Positions 28,764-37,926 of a DNA stretch of 64,000 nt are shown in pieces. The translations under genes and the position numbers were made by a program. How positions within the stretch are numbered: position 1 is the stretch's first letter; every line of letters starts with the position of its first letter. Source of the stretch: Polyangium sp. y55x31 (GTDB lineage Bacteria; Myxococcota_A; Polyangia; Polyangiales; Polyangiaceae); assembly GCF_029946505.1 (NCBI RefSeq), contig NZ_JARZHG010000043.1, forward strand, positions 28,198 through 92,197. Reading direction: 5' to 3'. A model generated the notes under the pieces. It searched no databases. It was given only the letters and a program-made list of their open reading frames with translations, and was not told the DNA's origin.

Positions 28764-30164
28764 TCATCGCACCCGCTGCACGGCCGGCGGCACCCAGGCG
28801 CCGTCGAGCACCGCCTGCGCGGGCCAGTACATGCGCAACATCAGGACGAACTTCCCTTGCGGGGCCGGCAGCCAGTTCGACGCCTTGTCCTCGTCGGGGG
28901 GCGTGTTCTGGATGTAGAGGTCCAGCGAGCCGTCCGCGTTCCGCTTCATCACGTCGTCCGAGTGGATGGCGTAGCGACGGATCGCATTCGGGTGGAAGAA
29001 CATCTGATCGTTGTACAGGGTCAGCGACCAGAACCCGCTCACCGGCGGAGTTTGGCCCTTGGGAAAGTGCAGCCTGTAACGGTTTGCGCCGTCGAGCGGC
29101 TGCCCATCGCCGTCCACCTTCGTGAGGGGATAAACGGCGTCCTCGGGCAGGTTCGCGCCGAGGCCGACGAGGGCGATGAAGGCTCGCTGAAGGTAATCGG
29201 TGCCATAATCACCCGTTTTCAGCGTGATCGTCCAGCCATTCACGCTTTTCCCTGCATTCTTCTCGTGGGCTCGGATGCGCTCGAGCCCTGCTTTCGGCGC
29301 GCGCTCGAGTCCCCGGGCCACGGCTGGGTCGAGCTTGTGCAGATCGAAGTCCTGCCCAGGCACGATCCCGATCCTGGCGAGCTTCGTGATCATGGGCGCG
29401 TCCGCGGCCGCAGGCGGGTTTTCCTTCATGTGCGCCGCGAGGGCCTTGAAGAAAACAGCCGCTTCCATGGCGTTCACCTGGTCCACCGGCGGCGCCGTCA
29501 TGTCGACGTTCGGATCGACCGCGCCGCGCGGCGGCGTATGGGTTTTGCCGTAGGCGCTGAGCGGCGTCAGGGAAAGCTGGTCCTGGAAAGCGTGCACCGC
29601 CGCGAGGTCGGCCGGTGTCCCGGTGGTATGGGTCCGACCGATGATCCATACCGTCTCGGTGGGCGATCGGATCTCCTTCATGCCTTGCGGGAGCGCGCCC
29701 TTGAAGCGCGGGCCGACGATTGCGAAATTTCCGGCCTGGGTCCCGGTCGTGCGCGTGCCCGGGGAGGCGAACACGTTGGTCCAGCCGGACAGCATCGGCA
29801 TCAGGTAATAACGTCCTTTGGCCTCGGGGACGTGCAGGATCACGGGCTCTTTGGAGAGATCCAGCCATGCCTGCGAATACAGCGTATCGTTGTTGGGGGC
29901 CACCACGCTCGTGAATCCGGCGGTGAGGAGCTCCCGCGCGTGGCTGAACTGATTGATGGGCGCTCCGCGCTCCGTCGGCGACGCGACGTTGGTCAGCACG
30001 TCTTTGGTGATCGCCATGCTCACCAGCGGATACCCGTACACATAGGCCTCCACGCCGATCGCGAAGGCCTCCTCCTCGCTCATCGGGGCCTTCGGCTCGG
30101 CCGCGGCCGCCGGCAGGGCGCCCGCGCCGATCACCAGGCACAGCGAAATCAGCACGTTCTTCAT
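28764..30164 (-). CDS. DUF1254/DUF1214 exported protein
   Basis: 466 residues with a Sec signal peptide (cleavage near AAAAEP, about residue 22). DUF1254 spans about 60-190 (YVYGYPLVSMAITKDVLTN, VVAPNNDTLYSQAWLDLSKEPV, GRYYLMPMLSGWTNVFASPGTRTTG split). DUF1214 is at about 345-450 (SGFWSLTLYNDQMFFHPNAI, DLYIQNTPPDEDKASNWLPAP). The two domains always occur together in periplasmic proteins of unknown biochemical role. The ATG at 30164 is chosen to start the signal peptide. Confidence 0.88.
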   Translation of the reverse strand: MKNVLISLCLVIGAGALPAAAAEPKAPMSEEEAFAIGVEAYVYGYPLVSMAITKDVLTNVASPTERGAPINQFSHARELLTAGFTSVVAPNNDTLYSQAWLDLSKEPVILHVPEAKGRYYLMPMLSGWTNVFASPGTRTTGTQAGNFAIVGPRFKGALPQGMKEIRSPTETVWIIGRTHTTGTPADLAAVHAFQDQLSLTPLSAYGKTHTPPRGAVDPNVDMTAPPVDQVNAMEAAVFFKALAAHMKENPPAAADAPMITKLARIGIVPGQDFDLHKLDPAVARGLERAPKAGLERIRAHEKNAGKSVNGWTITLKTGDYGTDYLQRAFIALVGLGANLPEDAVYPLTKVDGDGQPLDGANRYRLHFPKGQTPPVSGFWSLTLYNDQMFFHPNAIRRYAIHSDDVMKRNADGSLDLYIQNTPPDEDKASNWLPAPQGKFVLMLRMYWPAQAVLDGAWVPPAVQRVR

Positions 30165-30190
30165 GGATTCCCCTCGTCTCCTCTGGGCTC

Positions 30191-30219
30191 GGGCAGCGGG
30201 CATGGTTTGCCTGCCGCCC
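30191..30219. promoter_or_regulatory. Hairpin upstream of the DUF1254 gene
   Basis: Arms 30191-30202 and 30208-30219 pair over 12 positions with two mismatches and a 5-base loop. It would form in the 5' leader of the DUF1254 transcript, 27 bases before its ATG. Confidence 0.3.
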
Positions 30220-30307
30220 GAACCCGCGGAGCCGGCCCTTGCGAAAGCCTGGCCACGGGGGGTCGATGTCGCCGCGACGTCGCGGGAAAATCAGCGTGTC
30301 CGTACCT

Positions 30308-30333
30308 GCGTCGCGCGGCCTTCGGCGCGACGC
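30308..30333 (-). terminator. Hairpin just after the LRR lipoprotein stop
   Basis: A perfect 9-bp stem, 30308-30316 against 30325-30333, with an 8-base loop lies 7 bases beyond the stop at 30341. There is no adjacent T-tract, so it may act with Rho or only stabilise the 3' end. Confidence 0.4.
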
Positions 30334-30340
30334 GCGGCCG

Positions 30341-31150
30341 TCACTCGTCGTGCACCTTGAGCCCGGGGATCCCGAGCATCACGGCCTGACCACTCACGGC
30401 CGAGCCCGCGATGTGCAGGTTCTTCAGGCTCTTGAGTTCCTTCAGCGGCGAAAGATCGGTCACGCGCGTGCGCTTCATCTGCAACATTTCGAGCTTCTTC
30501 AGCTTCGAGAGCGGCGTCAGATCCGTCACCTCGGTCTCGTCGATCTGAAGCTCCGTCAGGCTCGAAAGCCCCGACAGCGGCGTGAGATCCTTGACCGGCG
30601 TCCGGCCGATGTCGAGCCGATCGAGCTTCGCCAGGCCTGCGAGCGGCGTGAGGTCTTTGACCTGCGTGGCCGCGATGCGCAGCGACTCGATCGTCGTGAG
30701 CGTCTTCAGCGGGCTCAGATCCTCGATCTTCCCGGGCGGCAGGTAGAGGCCCTTCACCGACGTGAACAGCGGGAAGATGCACGGGTCGAGCTCGTCGAGC
30801 TTCACCTCGGTCAAGTTCAGCGTCTTCGCTTTGCCGAGGTCCGCCCGCGTCAGCGCGCCCTCGGGCTTCTGCGCTTGCACGCGCACGATGTTCTCGAACT
30901 TCGAATCCGCGAACGTGATCGTCGCATCCTTCGAGCACACGACGTCCTTTTTCTTCGGCGGCGGCGCGGGCTCCGCGGCGCTCGGCGTCGGCGTCGGCGT
31001 GGGCGCAGGCGCCTGTGCAGCGGAAGCGACGGGCGCGGCGCTCGGCTTCGGCGGCGCGGCGTCGGGCTTCTTCTCGTCACATCCGACGAGCGAGGTGAGG
31101 GCGATCGAGAGGGCGATTCCCGCGAGGGGCGCGATCGTTCGGGGCAGCAT
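30341..31150 (-). CDS. Leucine-rich-repeat lipoprotein
   Basis: 269 residues. Lipobox SLVGC (Cys24) is followed by a Lys/Ala/Pro linker (about 26-62), a KKKDVVCSKDATITFADSKF entry segment, and five to six 22-residue leucine-rich repeats of the internalin type (LTPLAGLAKLDRLDIGRTPV, LTPLSGLSSLTELQIDETEV). LRRs mediate protein binding at the cell surface. It is divergent from the gene at 31277 with a 126-base gap. Confidence 0.85.
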   Translation of the reverse strand: MLPRTIAPLAGIALSIALTSLVGCDEKKPDAAPPKPSAAPVASAAQAPAPTPTPTPSAAEPAPPPKKKDVVCSKDATITFADSKFENIVRVQAQKPEGALTRADLGKAKTLNLTEVKLDELDPCIFPLFTSVKGLYLPPGKIEDLSPLKTLTTIESLRIAATQVKDLTPLAGLAKLDRLDIGRTPVKDLTPLSGLSSLTELQIDETEVTDLTPLSKLKKLEMLQMKRTRVTDLSPLKELKSLKNLHIAGSAVSGQAVMLGIPGLKVHDE

Positions 31151-31217
31151 CGGCGCCGATGGTACAAGGCCCGAGCGCGGTGGGGTAGATCTTGGCTACG
31201 GCGTGACGAACGCGTCG

Positions 31218-31246
31218 TTGCGCTGCGCTACGATCACTCGTACCAT
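31218..31246 (+). promoter_or_regulatory. Candidate sigma70-type promoter
   Basis: TTGCGC (31218-31223), 17-base spacer, TACCAT (31241-31246), about 31 bases before the proposed TTG start of the membrane protein at 31277. Assigned by eye. Confidence 0.3.
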
Positions 31247-31276
31247 CCGGTCTCCCGCGAAACGGCGAGGGAGCAC

Positions 31277-32542
31277 TTGACGGCCGCACGACTCGACTTC
31301 GGCAGCAAGCTGAGCGAATGGGCGCTCGCCCCGACCTACAGGGCGTTCGAGTGTTTCCGCGAGGTGCGCGTCCCGCAGGGCCTCGCCGAAGTCTCGCACG
31401 ACAAGCTGCTCGGCGCGCTCACCTCGGCCGTCGAGATCACGGCGAAGCGGCTCGGTTTGAAGCCCCGCGACGTCGAGGCGATCCTGCCGTGGGCCGGGTA
31501 CATGGGCCAGCTCCAGCAGCTCGAGCGCGCGCGTGTCGAGGCGCAGACCGTCTTCGAGCAGTACGCCGTGTCCGTCGGCGGCCTGCTCACGGGCCTCGCC
31601 GGCGCCACGATGGAGGTCGATCCGAAGCGCAAGAGCGCCGCGCAGACGCTCACGAACGTGGCGCGTCGCTTCTCGCGCGAGCGCGCGCTCGTGGGCCCCT
31701 TGAAGGTGCTCGCGGCCGAACTCGAAGCCTGGGAAGAGGCCATGGAGAAGGCCGGAGAGCTCATCGATCGGAGCCGGCTCGTCCATCGGCACCTGCAGCG
31801 GCGGCAGCTCTTCCGCGTCTCGCTCGTGTTCTTGATCTTCGCCATCTGCTCGGTCGCGGGCGCGTTCGTGATCCGCGAGCGCCGCATCACTGCAGCCCGC
31901 GCGCAGCTCGACGCGCGCATCACGGCCGCGACCGACCCGTGCTCGATCACCGACATCGACGAGGAGGAGAAGCGGCACGCGCTCCCCGAGCATTTCGCGC
32001 GCATCGACGAGAAGAAGAAGGTCTGCGAGGAGCGGCGGGCGCGCGAGCGGTACGAGGCCTCGTGCGACGCGCTCGCGAAGGCCGTCGAGTCGGGCAAGCT
32101 CTCCGCGGAGGACAAGGCGACCGCGAAGGGTGCTGCCGAGAAGCTCGAACGCGCGGCGGAGGCGAAGCTCGTGGCCGCGGACCTCATGGCCAAAGAGGCC
32201 GAGATGCCGTGCGGCGACACGAAGGCGAAGGGCCGCATCTGGCTCGCGTACGCGCGCGGCGCGGCGCGCTCCTCGGCGGCGTGGGCCGACGTGCCGGAGA
32301 TCTCCGAGGACCTCAAGAAGGCCCTCGCGTCGAAGGAGCTCGAAAAGGAGACGGCCTACAAAGAGGGCATCGCGCCGGACGCCGAGGAGGTCGCGTCCCG
32401 CGCGATCAAGGGCGACGCCGTGGCCATGGAGCGCGCCGAGAAACTTTGCAACGGTCGTGCGGCCTACGGGCTCGAGGTCGGCAAGAAGTGCCAGCGGTTC
32501 CTTCAGATCCTCGAAGGGCTCGCGAAGCAAAAAAAGAAGTGA
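31277..32542 (+). CDS. Hypothetical membrane protein with large helical soluble domain
   Basis: 421 residues from a TTG chosen because GGCGAGGGA lies 5-13 bases upstream and no ATG or GTG occurs nearby in frame. One trans-membrane helix near residues 180-200 (VSLVFLIFAICSVAGAFVI) separates an N-terminal domain of about 175 residues from a C-terminal, Lys/Glu/Ala-rich helical domain. The latter has scattered Cys (DPCSITD, KKVCEERR, PCGDTK, KLCNG, KKCQRF). No family recognised. The next gene, a Ser/Thr kinase, starts 67 bases downstream behind its own promoter candidate. Confidence 0.6.
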   Translation: MTAARLDFGSKLSEWALAPTYRAFECFREVRVPQGLAEVSHDKLLGALTSAVEITAKRLGLKPRDVEAILPWAGYMGQLQQLERARVEAQTVFEQYAVSVGGLLTGLAGATMEVDPKRKSAAQTLTNVARRFSRERALVGPLKVLAAELEAWEEAMEKAGELIDRSRLVHRHLQRRQLFRVSLVFLIFAICSVAGAFVIRERRITAARAQLDARITAATDPCSITDIDEEEKRHALPEHFARIDEKKKVCEERRARERYEASCDALAKAVESGKLSAEDKATAKGAAEKLERAAEAKLVAADLMAKEAEMPCGDTKAKGRIWLAYARGAARSSAAWADVPEISEDLKKALASKELEKETAYKEGIAPDAEEVASRAIKGDAVAMERAEKLCNGRAAYGLEVGKKCQRFLQILEGLAKQKKK

Positions 32543-32573
32543 GCCGGCCGTCCGCGAAAACCCGGCGCTTACC

Positions 32574-32602
32574 TTGACAGCCCCGCGACGAGACGGTTCG
32601 AT
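32574..32602 (+). promoter_or_regulatory. Promoter candidate giving a near-leaderless kinase mRNA
   Basis: TTGACA (32574-32579), 17-base spacer, TTCGAT (32597-32602). A start site about 7 bases downstream would fall on or next to the kinase ATG at 32610. No Shine-Dalgarno is visible before that ATG, which is consistent with a leaderless transcript. Confidence 0.4.
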
Positions 32603-32609
32603 CAACACG

Positions 32610-33959
32610 ATGGAGCGGGTGGCCGACGACGTCTTCCAGCGAGCCCGGGCCCGTGTGGGCCAGGTCTTGCGCGGCAAATGGCGGCTCGACCGCCTGCTCG
32701 GCGTCGGCGGCACCGCGTGCGTCTACGCGGCCACGCACAGGAACGGCAAGCGCGGCGCGGTGAAGCTCCTCCGCCCGGAGTTCGCGACCGACGAGGAAGC
32801 GCGCCATCGGTTCCTGCGCGAAGGGTACGTCGCGAACCGGATCGAGCATCCGGGCGCGGTCGCCGTGCTCGACGACGACACCGCGGAGGACGGCACGGTT
32901 TTCCTCGTGATGGAGCTGCTCGAAGGGCAGAACCTCGAGGAGCGCGGGCGCGCGTTTCCCGGCGGACGCCTGCATCCCTCCGAGGTCGCGTTCGTCGCGG
33001 AGCGCTTGCTCGACGTCCTCGCGGCCGCGCACGACAAGGGCATCGTGCATCGGGATCTGAAGCCCGAGAACGTGTTTTTGACGCGGACCGGCCAGGTGAA
33101 GATCCTCGACTTCGGCATCGCGCGCATGCGGGAGACCGCGGCGGTCGGGGGCGTCGGTCGCGCCACCGAGGTCGGCGCCGTCATGGGCACGCCGGCCTTC
33201 ATGCCGCCCGAGCAGGCCCTCGGGCACACGGCCGAGATCGACGCGCGCACCGACCTCTGGGCGCTCGGCGCGGTCATGTTTTACGCGCTCTCCGGCAGGC
33301 TGGTCCACGAGGCCGAGACCGTGAACAAGGTCCTGCTCCTCGCGATGACGCGGCAAGCTCCGCCGATCGCCTCGCTCGTGCCGGGTTTGCCGCAGGCGTT
33401 CTGCGAGGTCGTCGATTACGCGCTCGCCTTCGATCGCCAGCGCCGCTGGCCCGACGCGCGCACGATGCAACGCGCCCTCCGCGCCGCCATGCAGCTCATG
33501 CCGCCGGCGCCGCCGATCACGATGGGTCCTGCCGAGAGCGGCGCCGTACAGGGGCCCGGCGCGGCGCGGCTCACGGGCTCGCCGTTCTCGCGCGACGCCG
33601 CGTCGCCGGCTGCTTCGCGCAAGGCCGTCCTCGTCGGCGCATCACTCGCGGCTGTCCTCGTGCTCGGCGGCGTCGGGTTCGTCCTCGTCCGCGTCCGCGG
33701 GACGACGCCCACCTCGGCGGCGACCGCTCCTGCGAGCACGCCCGCGCCGCCTCCGAGCCTCGCGCCGCCTGCATCCGCGGCGACCTCCGCCGCGCTCGCG
33801 CCCACGCCGCCGCCCTCGGCGAGCGCCGCGCCGAAGACGACGGCGGGGACACGCGTCCCGCCCGTCGTGACCACCGCTACGACCACCGTTCCGACCTCCC
33901 AGCCGAGCACGAAGCCGCCGCAACAAGGCGGCTCGAAGGACATCTTCAGCGAATGGTGA
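32610..33959 (+). CDS. Hanks-type serine/threonine protein kinase, membrane-anchored
   Basis: 449 residues. The kinase domain (about 20-290) has LGVGGTACVY, the ATP Lys52 in GAVKLL, HRDLKPEN with catalytic Asp149, DFG Asp167, and a GTPAFMPPEQA activation-loop end, so it should be active. A linker leads to a single trans-membrane helix at about 339-361, then an exported tail of about 85 residues rich in Pro, Ala, Ser and Thr with no folded domain. Its stop overlaps the next ATG by 7 bases. Together with the two genes after it, it forms a surface-signalling operon. Confidence 0.92.
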   Translation: MERVADDVFQRARARVGQVLRGKWRLDRLLGVGGTACVYAATHRNGKRGAVKLLRPEFATDEEARHRFLREGYVANRIEHPGAVAVLDDDTAEDGTVFLVMELLEGQNLEERGRAFPGGRLHPSEVAFVAERLLDVLAAAHDKGIVHRDLKPENVFLTRTGQVKILDFGIARMRETAAVGGVGRATEVGAVMGTPAFMPPEQALGHTAEIDARTDLWALGAVMFYALSGRLVHEAETVNKVLLLAMTRQAPPIASLVPGLPQAFCEVVDYALAFDRQRRWPDARTMQRALRAAMQLMPPAPPITMGPAESGAVQGPGAARLTGSPFSRDAASPAASRKAVLVGASLAAVLVLGGVGFVLVRVRGTTPTSAATAPASTPAPPPSLAPPASAATSAALAPTPPPSASAAPKTTAGTRVPPVVTTATTTVPTSQPSTKPPQQGGSKDIFSEW

Positions 33960-34912
33960 CCTCGAAGAACGACCGCTCGACCTGGGATCTGCGCAGGCTG
34001 CGTGCCGTGGGGTTTTGCGCGGCCCTTCTTTCGCTTTTGCTCGCGCGTCCTGCCGCGGCCGACCAGATGGAAGACGACATCCGGCGCGCCGAGGAGCTCT
34101 TCAAGGAGGCGCGCGCCGCGGTCGAGCAGCAAGATTACGCGACGGCTTGCCCCAAGTTCGAGCAGAGCCTCGCGCTCGCGCGCCGGGCCGGCACGCTCTT
34201 CAACCTCGCGCAATGCGAGGAGCACGAGGGCCGGCTCGTCACGGCGCTTCGGTATTACAAGGAGGGCATCGTCGTCCTCGACCCGGGCGACCCGCGCCTC
34301 GCGCCCTCGAAGAAAAAGCTCGCGGAGATCGAGCCGCGCATTCCGTTCCTCACGATCAAGCCGAAGACCGCGCTGCCCAAGGACACCCGCGTCACGATCG
34401 ACGGCAAGGAGGCCGAGGGGATCGGCGTCGCGGTGCCCGTCAATCCCGGCAAGCGCACCATCTCCGTGCTCGCGCCGAAGCGCGCCGAGGAAAAGTACGT
34501 CCTCGAAATTGCCGAGGGCGAGCAGGTCGAGATCCTCGTCAATGCCGGCAAGGTCATCATCGAGCCGCCTGCCTTCGGGCCGCGGCGTATCGCGGGCATC
34601 GCGGCGCTCGGCGTGGGCGGGCTCGGGTTCGTCGGGGCGATCATCACGGGCGGGATCATCGTCTCGGCGAATGGCCGCGTGGAGGGAGGTTGTCCCCGCG
34701 TGCAATGCGACACGGCGGAGGGGTACGAGGCGGCCGAGCTCGGCAAGAGTTTGCTCGTGGCGAATGCGATCGCGTGGGGCGTGGGGATCGCGGGGGCGGG
34801 GGCGGGGGCGGTGCTTTTGCTCCTCGACGCGAAGAAGGGCCGGGAAAAACCGAAGACCGGCCATTCCTTCGTGCTCGGGCCTGGCTTCGTGGGGGTCGAA
34901 GGGAAGTTCTGA
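33953..34912 (+). CDS. TPR/PEGA-like exported protein
   Basis: 319 residues with a signal peptide ending near RPAAADQ (about residue 37). A TPR-like part follows (DIRRAEELFKEARAAVEQQDYATACPKFEQSL, split; FNLAQCEEHEGRLVTALRYYKEG), the common myxobacterial form. Then comes a PEGA-like beta domain (about 135-205: LPKDTRVTIDGKEAEGIGVAVPVNPGKRT, split) and two trans-membrane helices near 215-240 and 265-295. It begins inside the kinase stop and ends one base into the next gene. Its function is unassigned; co-translation with the kinase suggests a partner or substrate. Confidence 0.75.
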   Translation: MVTSKNDRSTWDLRRLRAVGFCAALLSLLLARPAAADQMEDDIRRAEELFKEARAAVEQQDYATACPKFEQSLALARRAGTLFNLAQCEEHEGRLVTALRYYKEGIVVLDPGDPRLAPSKKKLAEIEPRIPFLTIKPKTALPKDTRVTIDGKEAEGIGVAVPVNPGKRTISVLAPKRAEEKYVLEIAEGEQVEILVNAGKVIIEPPAFGPRRIAGIAALGVGGLGFVGAIITGGIIVSANGRVEGGCPRVQCDTAEGYEAAELGKSLLVANAIAWGVGIAGAGAGAVLLLLDAKKGREKPKTGHSFVLGPGFVGVEGKF

Positions 34913-36228
34913 TGCGATTCGCCACGAAGACGCAGGTGCTCTCCCGGGTCCTCGCCCTGTCGTTCGTCCTCGGCGCGGGCGGGTGCGTGATCCTCGGGTA
35001 CGATTTCGACAAACAGCCGCCGATCGGCTGCCAGAAAGCGGCGGATTGCCCGGGCGAGGACACCGGGTGCGGCAAGCGCGCCTGCGACCAGGGCGTGTGC
35101 ACGTACGTGGACAAGCTGCCCAAGGGCGAAAAGCCCATCGGCCAGCCGGTCGACGATTGCCAGGACGTGACGTGTGACGGCGAGGGCCGCGCCATCTCGA
35201 AGCCGGCGCCGGATCAGCTCCCCGAGGACGGGAGCGAGTGCACCGAGGACAAGTGCGTCGACGGGACGCCGCTCTTCGTGCCCCTGGAGAAGACCACGCC
35301 TTGCGGCAAGGACAAGCTGCTCATGTGCGACGGCCTCGGGTCCTGCGCGGGCTGCACGATGCCGAGCGAATGCGGCGACGACGGCCCGTGCTTGAAATGG
35401 TCGTGCGAGAGCGGGGTGTGCATTCGCGCGTTCGAGCCTGCGGGCACGGTCGTCGCCGACACGGTGGTGGGTGATTGCAAGGCCGAGGCCTGTGACGGCG
35501 CGGGCAAGCTCGACCAGATCCCATATCCGGACGACGCGGCTGACGACGGGGATCCCTGCACCGACGACATCTGCACGGAGATGGGCACCGATCATGCCCC
35601 CGCGGCGAACGGCACGCCTTGCGAGACGGGGTGCCGGGCGTGCACGGACGGGATCTGCGGCGATTGCAGCCCGGGGTTCGTCTGCGAGAACATGGCCTGC
35701 ACCCCGGTGGGCGAGCAGCCCGTGGGATCGGTCTGCGGGACGAACGCCGAGTGCATGACGGGATTCTGCGTCCAGGGGGTGTGCTGCGAGAGCGCGTGCG
35801 ACGGTAAGTGCATGGGGTGCATCAATACGTCGACCGGAAAGCCGAACGGCGTATGCGCGCAGGCCCTCGACGGCAACAACCCGGGCGCTCGATGCATGGG
35901 CTCGGACATCTGCGTGGGCGGGACGTGCCGGTGCGAGAACGGCGTGCAGGACGGCACCGAGCTCAAGGTCGATTGCGGCGGGGTCTGCTCGCCGTGCATG
36001 GGCCAGTGGTTCTGCAATGGCCTGGAGGGGTGCGGCGCGCCCAAGCAGGAATGCTGCGGGGCGGAGTGCATCAACGATTGCCCCGACAAGACGACGTCGT
36101 GCTTCGAGATCCAGGCCACGCCGTGTTTTCTCGGTGAGCCGGCGAGGTCGTTCACGGGCGGCACGGTGCCGAAAGGCTCGTGCTTCTTTCAATATGCGTG
36201 CGAGCGCATGACGTGCATCTGTCAGTAA
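34912..36228 (+). CDS. Cys-rich repeat lipoprotein
   Basis: 438 residues. Lipobox AGGC puts the lipidated Cys at about position 25. The mature protein contains about 45-50 Cys in short modules (CQKAADCPGEDTGCGKRACD, CCESACDGKCMGC, CRCENGVQDGTE), similar to the Cys-rich DUF/Myxo-disulfide repeats of myxobacterial surface proteins. Likely disulfide-bonded and cell-surface exposed. The start codon overlaps the preceding stop by one base, making this the third gene of the kinase operon. Confidence 0.8.
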   Translation: MRFATKTQVLSRVLALSFVLGAGGCVILGYDFDKQPPIGCQKAADCPGEDTGCGKRACDQGVCTYVDKLPKGEKPIGQPVDDCQDVTCDGEGRAISKPAPDQLPEDGSECTEDKCVDGTPLFVPLEKTTPCGKDKLLMCDGLGSCAGCTMPSECGDDGPCLKWSCESGVCIRAFEPAGTVVADTVVGDCKAEACDGAGKLDQIPYPDDAADDGDPCTDDICTEMGTDHAPAANGTPCETGCRACTDGICGDCSPGFVCENMACTPVGEQPVGSVCGTNAECMTGFCVQGVCCESACDGKCMGCINTSTGKPNGVCAQALDGNNPGARCMGSDICVGGTCRCENGVQDGTELKVDCGGVCSPCMGQWFCNGLEGCGAPKQECCGAECINDCPDKTTSCFEIQATPCFLGEPARSFTGGTVPKGSCFFQYACERMTCICQ

Positions 36229-36276
36229 TCAGCCATCACACTTGACCTTGCCGGGCCGCCGGCCGAAGCTTACCGC

Positions 36277-37926
36277 GTGCACCCGCGCTCTCCGCTCCGA
36301 GGCATCCTCCTCGCGCTGATGTGCCTGGCGCTGCCGATCGGCGCCCACGCCGCGCCCGATGCTTCGGCGCTGGCGCCGGGTGCCGAGTCCGCGTCCGCTG
36401 CCGCTTCCACGCCGGCCCCCGAGCCTGCCACCGCCCCCGCGTCCGCCGCCGCTCCCGCTCCCGTTGCCCCTTCCGCCTCCGCTTCCGCCGCCCCTCCCGT
36501 CGCCGAGGGCGTCCCCGTCCGGCTCCGCGACACGCGCCTCTTTTCGATTCGTGTCCCCCGCGCCGGTGAATCACCCGAGGAGCGCGCGCGCGCCGCCTCC
36601 ATGGCCCTCCGCGCCGCCGCCGAGAGCGGCGAACATGCCGCCGTGCGCGTCGAGCGCCGGGGCGACGACGCTCTCGTCATCGTCTCCGATAAAACGATCG
36701 TCACCTTCGGCCCCGAGGACGCCGCGGCGTCCGGCGAGGCCAGCGTCGCCGCGCTCGCCGAAGACGTCGCCGGCCGCGTCCGGGTCGCGCTCGCCAAGGA
36801 GCAATCCCGCAGCGCCGCGCTGCTCACGCTCCTCTCCGTCGCGCTCGTCGTCCTCTCGGGCATGGTCGCCCTCTTTTTCGCCCGCAAGATCGGCCAGCTC
36901 GCCGATCGGGCCAGCGCCTTCCTGGAGCAGCACCCCGAGCGTATCCCCGCGATTCGCCTGCAATCGATCGAGGTCGTCCGGCCCGAGTCCTTCCGCGCCG
37001 CGATGCTCATCGCCACGAAGGCCGCGCGTGTCCTCTTTCGCCTCGGCATTGCGTATGGCTGGGTCCTCATCGGCCTCTCGCTCTTCGAGCCCACGCGCGG
37101 GTATGCCGAGCGCCTCAGCGGCTTCGTCTTCGGCCCGCTTTATTCGCTCCTCGCGCGCCTCATCGGCTCGCTCCCCTTGCTCGTCGTCGCGGTCATCGCC
37201 GCGATCGCCCTCATCGTCCTCGTCCGCTTCGTCGGCCTCTTTTTCGACGGCGTCGCGCGTGGGCAGACGACCCTCGATTGGCTCCCGGCCGATCTCGCCG
37301 CGCCGACGAGCATCCTCGTCCGGGCCGCCGTGGTCATCGCGTTTTTCCTGGTCGCCGCGCCGCTCGTCGGCGCCGACGACGGCGCCCTCGTGCGCGCCGG
37401 CACGGCCGTGATCGCGGCGCTCGCGCTCTCCGCGACGCCCGTCGTCGCCAGCGCGGCCGCGGGCATCGTGGTCGTGTACGGGCGGCGTTTGTCCGTCGGC
37501 GATCATGCCGAGATCGGCGGGCGCGCGGGGAGGGTGCGCGCCGTCTCGCTCCTCGAAGTCGAGCTCGAAGGGGAGGACGGGACGTTTCGTATCCCGCACC
37601 TTTATTCGCTCGTGCGTCCCACGCGCCTCCTCGGCCCGGAGCCGCCGGTCTCGGTCGAGGTCACGCTCGAAAAGACGACCCTCGACGAGGAGGTGCGTGA
37701 TCTCTTGCGCGAGGCGGCGGGCGCCGTGGGCAGCCGGCCGCGTGTCGAGCTCGTGCGGCTCGACGCCGAGGGCGCTTGTTATCGGGTGACGGCGCATCGC
37801 GCGGGCGCGGGTGCTTCGAGCGAGCTCGTTGTGCTCCTCGTCGAGGCGCTCTCCGCCGCGGAAATCCCGCTCGCGAAGGCCGGCGTGCGCGTCGTGCCTA
37901 CTTCTTCCCGAGCTGCGCGCGCATGA
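36277..37926 (+). CDS. MscS-like mechanosensitive channel homologue with extended N-terminus
   Basis: 549 residues from a GTG start. A signal peptide (to about AHAAP) is followed by an Ala/Pro/Ser-rich stretch (about 28-72), a periplasmic alpha-beta domain (about 75-170), and about five trans-membrane helices (170-410). The pore-helix-like GTAVIAALALSATPVVASAAAGIVVVYGRR leads to a cytoplasmic MscS beta domain (GDHAEIGGRAGRVRAVSLLEVEL, IPHLYSLVRPTRL). The TM3 lacks the tight Gly/Ala pattern of E. coli MscS. The 3' end overlaps the convergent lipoprotein gene by 29 bases. Confidence 0.75.
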   Translation: MHPRSPLRGILLALMCLALPIGAHAAPDASALAPGAESASAAASTPAPEPATAPASAAAPAPVAPSASASAAPPVAEGVPVRLRDTRLFSIRVPRAGESPEERARAASMALRAAAESGEHAAVRVERRGDDALVIVSDKTIVTFGPEDAAASGEASVAALAEDVAGRVRVALAKEQSRSAALLTLLSVALVVLSGMVALFFARKIGQLADRASAFLEQHPERIPAIRLQSIEVVRPESFRAAMLIATKAARVLFRLGIAYGWVLIGLSLFEPTRGYAERLSGFVFGPLYSLLARLIGSLPLLVVAVIAAIALIVLVRFVGLFFDGVARGQTTLDWLPADLAAPTSILVRAAVVIAFFLVAAPLVGADDGALVRAGTAVIAALALSATPVVASAAAGIVVVYGRRLSVGDHAEIGGRAGRVRAVSLLEVELEGEDGTFRIPHLYSLVRPTRLLGPEPPVSVEVTLEKTTLDEEVRDLLREAAGAVGSRPRVELVRLDAEGACYRVTAHRAGAGASSELVVLLVEALSAAEIPLAKAGVRVVPTSSRAARA

